A DNA stretch of 64,000 bases from Phenylobacterium sp. (lineage in GTDB: Bacteria; Pseudomonadota; Alphaproteobacteria; Caulobacterales; Caulobacteraceae). Each line of letters begins with the position of its first letter. Position 1 is the stretch's first letter. The translations under genes and the position numbers were made by a program. Below the pieces are notes generated by a model that saw only the letters and a program-made list of their open reading frames with translations, had not been told where the DNA came from and made no database searches. Below, in pieces: positions 57,987-64,000 of this stretch. The stretch covers positions 49,450 through 113,449 of the forward strand of contig NZ_JAEUMN010000022.1 of the NCBI RefSeq assembly GCF_016793225.1, written 5' to 3'.

Positions 57987-58138
57987 CCGATGGGCGTGTC
58001 GTTCCATCCGGACCGTCCGCCGCTTCGAGGGACGGGAGAGCGCGACGACCGATCCGGACGTCAATCTGCGGCCGGCTCGCTGAACCCGACCTGAACGGCG
58101 CCTTCAGCTAACGCTCGGGTCGATCCGCCGGCCCGCTC

Positions 58139-59251
58139 TCACGCCAGGGCGGCGATCTCCGCGTCCGAGAAGCCCCAGTCCTTCAGGGCGTCCTGGTTGT
58201 TCGCGCCGATGGCCGGCGGCGGGCCCTGGATCTTGCCGGGCGTGGCCGAGAAGCGCGGCGCGGGCGCCGGCTGCACCACGCCGGCCACTTCGACGAAGGT
58301 CTCGCGCGCAACGTTGTGCGGGTGCTTCGGCGCTTCGTCGAGGTCGAGCACCGGGCCGAAGCAGACGTCGGTCGCGCCCATGATCTCGCTCCATTCGTCG
58401 CGGGTCTTGGTCTTGATGACGTTGGCCAGCTTCTCGCGCAGGTCGGGCCACATCGAGCGGTCCATCTGCTTCTGGAAGTCCGGGTCGTTGATGCCCGTCT
58501 TCTCGAGCAGCAGCGCGTAGAACTGCGGCTCGATGGAGCCGATCGAGATCCACTTGCCGTCGCTGCACTGGTAGGTGTCGTAGAAGTGCGCCCCGCCATC
58601 CAGCAGGTTCTGGCGGCGCTCTTCCTTCCAGCCGCCCGCGGCCTTCATGCCGTAGAACATGGCCATGAGGCTGGCGGCGCCGTCGCTCATGGCCACGTCG
58701 ACCACCTGGCCCTTGCCGGTCTCGCGCGCCTGGATGACGCCCGCCAGCAGCCCGAACGCGAGGTAGAGCGCGCCGCCCCCGAAGTCGCCGACGAGGTTCA
58801 GCGGCGGCACCGGCTTGTCCTTGGTGCCGATGGCGTGCAGCGCGCCCGTGATGGCGATGTAGTTCATGTCGTGTCCGGCGGCCTGGCTGTAGGGCCCGGT
58901 CTGGCCCCAGCCGGTCATGCGGCCGTAGACGATCTTGGGGTTGCGCTTCAGCACCACGTCCGGGCCCAGGCCCAGGCGTTCCATGACGCCCGGCCGGAAG
59001 CCTTCGAAGAGAACGTCAGCCTGGGCGATGAGCTTCAGGCAGGCCTCGATGGCGTCGGGCGACTTCAGGTCCAGCGCCACCGAGCGGCGCCCGCGGCCGG
59101 TGACGTCGGTGGGCGAACCGCGGCCCGGGCCCTTGCGGTCGATCCGCACCACGTCGGCCCCGAGGTCCGACAGCAGCATCCCGCAGAACGGCCCCGGCCC
59201 GATGCCGGCGAATTCCACGATCTTGAGGCCGGTGAGCGGACCCTGGCGCAT
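58139..59251 (-). CDS. CaiB/BaiF-type CoA-transferase (alpha-methylacyl-CoA racemase-like)
   Basis: 370 residues. [30 protein letters not shown] (core [12 protein letters not shown]), [11 protein letters not shown], and the racemase pair His in AGHDMNYIA and Asp in [11 protein letters not shown]. These two residues favour alpha-methylacyl-CoA racemase activity, epimerising 2-methylacyl-CoA for beta-oxidation of branched or sterol side chains. Start at 59251 with GGGAGACAG ribosome site. It is followed upstream by an SDR gene on the same strand. Confidence 0.9.
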   Translation of the reverse strand: MRQGPLTGLKIVEFAGIGPGPFCGMLLSDLGADVVRIDRKGPGRGSPTDVTGRGRRSVALDLKSPDAIEACLKLIAQADVLFEGFRPGVMERLGLGPDVVLKRNPKIVYGRMTGWGQTGPYSQAAGHDMNYIAITGALHAIGTKDKPVPPLNLVGDFGGGALYLAFGLLAGVIQARETGKGQVVDVAMSDGAASLMAMFYGMKAAGGWKEERRQNLLDGGAHFYDTYQCSDGKWISIGSIEPQFYALLLEKTGINDPDFQKQMDRSMWPDLREKLANVIKTKTRDEWSEIMGATDVCFGPVLDLDEAPKHPHNVARETFVEVAGVVQPAPAPRFSATPGKIQGPPPAIGANNQDALKDWGFSDAEIAALA

Positions 59252-59320
59252 GCGCTGTCTCCCTGTGGTTTTGCGGCGATCTAAGCCCGTTGCCGCTCGG
59301 TCAGCCAACTGCCTCGCGAC

Positions 59321-60085
59321 CTAGCCGCCGCCGGGCAGAGACTGGCCGTCGTCGATGGTGATCACCGAACCCGTGATCGCGCTGGCCGCCGGCCCGACCA
59401 GCATCAGGAACGCGGCGTCCAGGTCGGTCGCGTCCATGAGCCGTCGCCGCGGGAAGCCCTTGAGCTGCTTCTGGCCGCCCTCGGTCGGCCACCAGAAGTC
59501 GTTGATGCCGGTCTCGATGTAGCCGGGGCACAGGGCGTTCACGGCCAGGCCCTTGCGCGCCCACTCCCGCGCCATCGACCGCGTGAGCATCGCCACGGCC
59601 GCCTTCGAGCCGCAGTAGGCGGAGAGCCCCGGCAGGACCGTGTGGCTGGCGATGGACGCGATGTTCAGGATCCGGCCCTCGACGCCGGCGGCGATCATGC
59701 GCCGCGCCGCCTCCCGGGCCGCGAAGAACATGCCGCGCACGTTGACCGCGAACGTCTGGTCGAACGCCTCGATCGAGATGTCGAGCGCCAGCCCCTCCCC
59801 GCCGACCCCGGCGTTGTTCACCAGGATGCCGATCGGGCCCAGCTCCTCGGTGATCCGGTCGAGCGCCGGGGCGATCGTCTCGGCCTCTGCGACGTCGAGC
59901 GGCAGGGCAAGGACCCGCGCGCCCTCGGCCCGCAGCTCCGCCGCCAGCGCCTCGATGCGTTCGACCCGCCGCGCCGTCACCGCGACGGCGGCCCCAGACC
60001 GGGCGAGGATCCGCGCGAAGTGCTCGCCAAGCCCGCCGCTGGCGCCGGTCACCACGGCCACCTGGCCGGTCAGATCCACACTCAT
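59321..60085 (-). CDS. Short-chain dehydrogenase/reductase
   Basis: 254 residues, NAD(P) Rossmann fold. TGASGGLGEHFA, NNAGVGG, catalytic Ser in IASIASH and YxxxK in YCGSKAAVA, CPGYIETGIN. GGAGGGGAC precedes the ATG at 60085. Related to 3-hydroxyacyl-CoA or 3-oxoacyl reductases. With the CoA-transferase/racemase on the same strand it may serve a lipid-oxidation pathway; spacing of about 70 bases allows co-transcription. Confidence 0.9.
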   Translation of the reverse strand: MSVDLTGQVAVVTGASGGLGEHFARILARSGAAVAVTARRVERIEALAAELRAEGARVLALPLDVAEAETIAPALDRITEELGPIGILVNNAGVGGEGLALDISIEAFDQTFAVNVRGMFFAAREAARRMIAAGVEGRILNIASIASHTVLPGLSAYCGSKAAVAMLTRSMAREWARKGLAVNALCPGYIETGINDFWWPTEGGQKQLKGFPRRRLMDATDLDAAFLMLVGPAASAITGSVITIDDGQSLPGGG

Positions 60086-60201
60086 GTCCCCTCCACGTGC
60101 GACAACTAACCCTTCTGCAACCTGCGATCGGGTATGCGACGAACCTTCCGGCCTTGCGATTCCGTACTTATGACGGAACCGGGCAGTGTTTGGACGGGGA
60201 T

Positions 60202-61533
60202 ATGACGGCAGGGGTCCAGGCGCGAGTGCTGATCGTCGCACGCGACGACGCCGAGGCCGGCGCGCTCGCCGAGGGCCTCGACCGGCTCGGCTGGCGCACG
60301 ATTACGGCGCGGACCGAGGCCGCCGCCTGCATCGCTCTCTCCGACCTGCAGATCCAGGCCGCGATCGTCGATCTCGCGAGCTTCGACGGCGACGTCGACA
60401 CCGTGGCGGGCCGCCTGCGCGAGGCCTGTGCGCCGCGCCGGCTGCCGGTCCTGGCCATGGGCGCGCTGGACCCGTTCCAGAAGGACCGCGGCTTCGACCT
60501 GACGCTGGCCGCCCCCCTCCACCCGGCCCAGGCCGCCATGCGGCTCGAGACCCTAGTCCGCACCGCCGTGGCCGAGGAGGAGTACGAGGTCCGGACCGAG
60601 ACCTTCTCCGAACGGGGGCACGCGCTCGACGCGCCCGACGACGACCCCGCGCCGTATCGGATCCTGGCGATCGGCGAGCCCGCGCCGCAGTTCCTGGCGC
60701 TCTCGAACGCCCTCCAGCGCAACGGCGCCGAGGTGGTGGGTGCGTTCACGGCCTTCACCGCTTTCGACTACCTGCACGAGCGGCCGTTCGACGCCGTGGT
60801 GCTCTGGGCCGACGACAATCCGCACGAGGCGCTGTCGATCGCCGCCGGCCTGCGCCGGAACACCCGCCTCTACCACACGCCCGCGCTGCTCTACATGCGG
60901 GCCAACAGCGCCGTGACGGCGTCCGAGGCCTATCACCGCGGCATCTCCGACGTGGCGTCTCCCGATACGCCCGAGAACGAGACGGCGCTGCGCGTGGTGG
61001 AACTGGCCCGCGCCTACCGTCGACAGAAGGCGATCCGGGGCGCGCTGGAGCAGGCGCGCAGCTCGGGGCTCATGGACGCTGCGACGGGACTCTTCACCCG
61101 CGACCTCTTCGCCGCCCACGTCATGCGCCTGGCCAAGAGCGCCAAGGCCCGGAACCGTCCGCTGTCGGTCTGCATGCTGAAGGTGGCGGAGAAGCCTGAC
61201 CTGAAGGCGCCGCGCGCCGGCGGCTGGGTGGCGCGCGCCGTCCCCCAGATCGGCTCGATGATCGGCCGCCTGGTGCGGGTTGAGGACACGGCCGCCCGCC
61301 TCGCGCCCGAGGTGTTCGCCCTGGCCCTGCCGGCTACGCCGCTCCACAACGCCCGTGCGGCCGGCGAGCGGATCGCCGCCGTGATCGGATGCACCGCCTT
61401 CGAGGCCGGCCAGGGCGCCACGCCCTTCGTCGTCGAGTTCGACCTCGGGGTCGCCGAGGTCGCCTCCCCGGACGCCGTCGGCCACGCGCTCGAGCAGGCC
61501 GCCGCCATGGCGCACGCGCTCAAGGCCGGCTGA
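60202..61533 (+). CDS. popA: PopA-like protein: two receiver domains and a degenerate GGDEF domain
   Basis: 443 residues. Receiver-like domain 1 about 5-120 (conserved Asp57 in AIVDLAS), receiver-like domain 2 about 150-275 (no Asp at the acceptor position: VVLWADD), GGDEF domain about 285-443. The active site GGDEF reads APEVF (368-372), so no diguanylate cyclase activity is expected, but the inhibitory c-di-GMP-binding site RxxD is intact (RVED, 359-362). This is the pattern of Caulobacter PopA, which binds c-di-GMP and recruits the replication inhibitor CtrA to ClpXP at the cell pole. ATG 60202 after GGACGGGGAT. Confidence 0.87.
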   Translation: MTAGVQARVLIVARDDAEAGALAEGLDRLGWRTITARTEAAACIALSDLQIQAAIVDLASFDGDVDTVAGRLREACAPRRLPVLAMGALDPFQKDRGFDLTLAAPLHPAQAAMRLETLVRTAVAEEEYEVRTETFSERGHALDAPDDDPAPYRILAIGEPAPQFLALSNALQRNGAEVVGAFTAFTAFDYLHERPFDAVVLWADDNPHEALSIAAGLRRNTRLYHTPALLYMRANSAVTASEAYHRGISDVASPDTPENETALRVVELARAYRRQKAIRGALEQARSSGLMDAATGLFTRDLFAAHVMRLAKSAKARNRPLSVCMLKVAEKPDLKAPRAGGWVARAVPQIGSMIGRLVRVEDTAARLAPEVFALALPATPLHNARAAGERIAAVIGCTAFEAGQGATPFVVEFDLGVAEVASPDAVGHALEQAAAMAHALKAG

Positions 61534-61539
61534 GGCGCC

Positions 61540-61899
61540 CTACCGCCCCGTCCCGCGCGGCGGCGACGGCCGCATCGCCTCGAACGCGCGGCTGCGCTCG
61601 CCGAGCAGATCGCTGCAGCGCTTGATCTCCTCGTTGTACTCGTCGGGACGCATCAGCATCACCTCGCGCCGCACGGCGTCGCGAAGGCTGAAGCCGGGAT
61701 CGCGGCCCTCGATCCGCCCCGAGTAGAAGAAGACCCCGAACATTCCCCACTGCTTGTAGGCCTCGTTCCGCGCCATCACGCTCATGCCGATGACGCACCG
61801 GACGTCAGCCCGGTTGGCGGCGCGGATGTCGTCATCCGCCGCCAGCACCGGCCCCGCCATGGCCCAGGCGGCCACCGCCGCGCCCAAGAGTGTCCGCAT
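61540..61899 (-). CDS. Small secreted protein A (paralogue of the next gene)
   Basis: 119 residues: signal peptide about 1-20 (LLGAAVAAWAMAGPVLA), then a helical body with two Cys, in DVRCVIG and KRCSDLL, likely a disulfide, and GVFFYSGRIEGRDP in between. The same layout (DVRC, GxxYFxGR, KRCxDEL) appears in the neighbouring gene at 61956. Family unknown. It converges on popA with 6 bases between stops and is followed by the second paralogue after 56 bases on the same strand. Confidence 0.7.
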   Translation of the reverse strand: MRTLLGAAVAAWAMAGPVLAADDDIRAANRADVRCVIGMSVMARNEAYKQWGMFGVFFYSGRIEGRDPGFSLRDAVRREVMLMRPDEYNEEIKRCSDLLGERSRAFEAMRPSPPRGTGR

Positions 61900-61955
61900 C
61901 CAATCCTCCCCGTTTCCGGGAGGATGCGCCGAGGCCGCGCGTCCGCCAACCGGCG

Positions 61956-62333
61956 TTACTTGGCCGGCGGCTTGGCGGCGGCGCCCATGGATTGGGCGAG
62001 CTTCTGGTCCAGGGTCTGGAACTGCGTCTGGTTGGCCATGAGTTCGTCTGCGCAGCGCTTGAACTCGGCCTGCGCCAGGGCGGCGCTGTTGATGGCGCGC
62101 CCCTCGGCGGTCATCACGGGCTCCAGCCGCGACACCGGACCCCGCGCGGCGAGCCGGCCCATGAAGTAGTGCGCCCCGCGGGCAGCCTGGTCCCGCACCT
62201 TCTCGTCCCGCGCGGCGAAGCGCAGCACCAGCAGGCAGCGTACGTCCGACTTGTCGGTCGCCGCATCCGCCGCCGCGGGTGCGGCCGGAGCCGCAGCCGC
62301 CATCGCCAGCAGGGCGATCAGCGCCGCCTTCAC
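61956..62333 (-). CDS. Small secreted protein B (paralogue of A)
   Basis: 125 residues with GTG start overlapping the mfd stop (GTGA). Signal peptide about 1-24 (LIALLAMAAAAPAAPAAADA). Body: DVRCLLVLRFAARDE, GAHYFMGRLAARGP, FKRCADELMANQ; the Cys and Gly-Arg positions match protein A, although overall similarity is low. Function unknown; export to the periplasm is expected. Translational coupling to a DNA-repair gene may be only a compact-genome effect. Confidence 0.72.
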   Translation of the reverse strand: MKAALIALLAMAAAAPAAPAAADAATDKSDVRCLLVLRFAARDEKVRDQAARGAHYFMGRLAARGPVSRLEPVMTAEGRAINSAALAQAEFKRCADELMANQTQFQTLDQKLAQSMGAAAKPPAK

Positions 62334-64000
62334 GCCGCCAGCCTCGCCAGCTCGGCCAGGACCTTCTCCGCGGCGTCGAGCCGCTGCTTCGGAGTTTCCC
62401 ACTCGCCCTTCACCACCACCTTGTTGTCGGGACGCAGCCGCCAGGCGACGGCGTTCTTCGCGATGAACGTCACGAGGCTGCCTGGGTTCTTGAAGTCGTC
62501 GTTGCGGAAGCTGACGACGGCGCCCTTCGGACCCACGTCGATCTTCGCCACATTGGCCTCCCGGCAGAGCCCCTTGATCGCGACCACCTTGAGAAGCTGG
62601 TCGGCCTCGGGCGGCAGCGGCCCGAACCGGTCGATCAGCTCGGCCGCCAGCGCTTCGCGATCCTGCGCCTTCTCGGCGTCGGAAATGCGGCGGTAGAGGG
62701 CCAGGCGCACGTTCAGGTCGGGCACGTACTCATCCGGGATCAGCACCGCCGCGCCGGTGTTGATCTGCGGCGACCAGCCGCGATCCACGACCAGGTCCTC
62801 GGCCCCGGCCCGCGCCTTGATCTCGTTGACCGCGTCCTCGAGCATCTGCTGGTAGAGCTCGACGCCGATCTCGCGGATGTGCCCGCTCTGCTCTTCGCCC
62901 AGCAGGTTGCCGCCGCCGCGGATGTCGAGGTCGTGGCTGGCCAGCTGGAAGCCCGCGCCCAGGCTGTCCAGCGACTGCAGCACCTTCAGGCGCTTCTCGG
63001 CCGACAGCGTGATCTGCTTCTCGGCCGGCGTGGTGAGGTAGGCATAGGCCCGCGCCTTGGAGCGGCCCACGCGGCCACGGAGCTGGTACATCTGCGCGAG
63101 ACCGAACATGTCGGCCCGGTGGATGACCATGGTGTTGGCGGTCGGGATGTCGAGGCCGCTCTCCACGATCGTGGTCGACAGCAGCACGTCGTATTGCCCG
63201 TCGTAGAAGGCGCTCATCACCTCCTCGAGCTGCGTCGGCGCCATCTGTCCATGGCCCACCACGAACTTCACTTCCGGGACCTGCTCGCGCAGGAACCGCT
63301 CCAGTTCGGGCAGGTCCGAGATGCGCGGCGCCACGAAATAGGCCTGGCCGCCGCGGTACTTCTCGCGCAGCAGCGCCTCGCGCACCACGACGGGATCCCA
63401 TGGCGTGATGTAGGTCCGCACCGCCAGGCGGTCGACCGGCGGCGTGGCGATGATCGACATCTCCCGGATGCCCGACAGCGACATCTGCAGGGTCCGCGGG
63501 ATCGGCGTCGCGGTCAGCGTCAGCATGTGCACGTCGGCGCGAAGCTCCTTGAGCTTCTCCTTGTGCTTGACCCCGAAGTGCTGCTCCTCGTCGACGATCA
63601 CGAGGCCCAGGTTCCTGAAGCTCACCTGCTTCGAGAGCACCGCGTGCGTGCCGACGACGATCTCGACCTCGCCGTTCGCCAGGCCTTCGCGGGTCTCCGC
63701 GGCCTCCTTCGCAGCCACGAGGCGCGACAGGCGACGCACCCGCACCGGCCAGCCCTCGAAGCGCTCGGAGAAGGTCTTGTAGTGCTGGCGCGCCAGCAGA
63801 GTGGTCGGCGCCACCACGGCCACCTGCTGCCCGCTCATCGCCACCACGAAGGCGGCCCGCAGCGCCACCTCGGTCTTGCCGAAGCCGACGTCGCCGCAGA
63901 TCAGCCGGTCCATGGGCTTGCCGCCGCCCAGGTCCTCGAGCACGTCGCCGATCGCCGCCAGCTGGTCGTCTGTCTCCTCGTAGGGGAAGCGGGCGCAGAA
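62330..64000 (-). CDS. mfd: Transcription-repair coupling factor Mfd, C-terminal part (5' end outside window)
   Basis: About 556 residues of a protein usually near 1150. Mfd displaces stalled RNA polymerase and recruits UvrA. Visible: RFPYEETDDQLAAIGDVLEDL, motif I GDVGFGKTE, motif II VDEEQHFG, TLTATPIPRTLQMS (motif III), STTIVESGLDIP (motif V) and QLRGRVGR (motif VI). The C-terminal TRCF domain D7 includes RLALYRRISDAE, and it ends RLDAAEKVLAELARLAA. The frame is open to base 64000. The stop overlaps the next gene by GTGA. Confidence 0.96.
   Translation of the reverse strand, partial: FCARFPYEETDDQLAAIGDVLEDLGGGKPMDRLICGDVGFGKTEVALRAAFVVAMSGQQVAVVAPTTLLARQHYKTFSERFEGWPVRVRRLSRLVAAKEAAETREGLANGEVEIVVGTHAVLSKQVSFRNLGLVIVDEEQHFGVKHKEKLKELRADVHMLTLTATPIPRTLQMSLSGIREMSIIATPPVDRLAVRTYITPWDPVVVREALLREKYRGGQAYFVAPRISDLPELERFLREQVPEVKFVVGHGQMAPTQLEEVMSAFYDGQYDVLLSTTIVESGLDIPTANTMVIHRADMFGLAQMYQLRGRVGRSKARAYAYLTTPAEKQITLSAEKRLKVLQSLDSLGAGFQLASHDLDIRGGGNLLGEEQSGHIREIGVELYQQMLEDAVNEIKARAGAEDLVVDRGWSPQINTGAAVLIPDEYVPDLNVRLALYRRISDAEKAQDREALAAELIDRFGPLPPEADQLLKVVAIKGLCREANVAKIDVGPKGAVVSFRNDDFKNPGSLVTFIAKNAVAWRLRPDNKVVVKGEWETPKQRLDAAEKVLAELARLAA

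Noticed and set aside
57987-58138. A small gene in the YihY / CoA-transferase gap
   Set aside because: No frame with ribosome site and conserved-looking content was found; it appears non-coding apart from the terminator hairpin.

Overview
The window is about 70% GC, densely packed and mostly coding, with many 4-base stop/start overlaps. It looks like a chromosomal segment of a Caulobacterales alphaproteobacterium, most likely Phenylobacterium or a close relative of Caulobacter. The evidence is the gene order eno-ftsB-pdhA-pdhB-pdhC-lpd-lipA-ratA, ispDF-dusB-ntrB-ntrC-ntrY-ntrX-dat-hfq-hflX-mazG and tmk-holB-tatD, together with a PopA-type degenerate diguanylate cyclase and a PEP-CTERM protein. 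No phage, insertion sequence, CRISPR array or rRNA was seen. One tRNA gene, tRNA-Ser(TGA), is present. No stretch longer than about 300 bases lacks a gene.

Layout. 1-2.2 kb: 3' end of enolase, a convergent PEP-CTERM protein, and the divisome protein FtsB. 2.2-8.8 kb: a pyruvate dehydrogenase operon (E1 alpha, E1 beta, E2, E3) that also carries two GFA-type zinc proteins and a glutathione peroxidase. 8.9-12 kb: an acyl-activating enzyme, lipoyl synthase (which supplies the cofactor of the E1 beta and E2 lipoyl domains) and a RatA/COQ10-like protein. 12-17.4 kb: APC transporter, CinA-type amidase, membrane-fused spermidine-synthase-like protein, IspDF. 17.4-28.7 kb: nitrogen regulation and RNA-biology block (dusB, ntrBC, ntrYX, dat, hfq, hflX), then a DUF2059 protein and mazG.

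28.8-36.4 kb: small secreted proteins, a Spinster-like MFS transporter, and a tightly coupled minus-strand run tmk-holB-tatD-metallohydrolase-purN, then RlpA. 36.5-45.4 kb: tRNA-Ser, a TPR/split-DUF4331 cluster, and a divergent coupled cassette YHS-DoxX-(ATP-grasp-like)-(metallo-beta-lactamase fold), followed by a 3-hydroxybutyrate dehydrogenase, a type II NADH dehydrogenase and a LysR regulator. 45.4-53.5 kb: MFS exporter, cupin, patatin, DUF302, FG-GAP repeat protein and an orphan TadE/TadE/TadG-like trio. 53.5-64 kb: MOSC protein, two transport/membrane proteins, TusA-like protein, amidohydrolase, CoA-transferase and SDR, PopA, two paralogous small secreted proteins, and the 3' part of mfd.

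Most of the window is conserved core genome. The best candidates for under-described biology are the ATGA-coupled YHS-DoxX-ATP-grasp-MBL cassette, the DUF4331 family split into an exported half and a lipoprotein half beside a TPR protein, the two GFA proteins and peroxidase inside the PDH operon, an NtrC without its GAFTGA loop, and a tandem pair of small secreted paralogues between popA and mfd. All functional statements come from reading motifs and context; no database search was possible.
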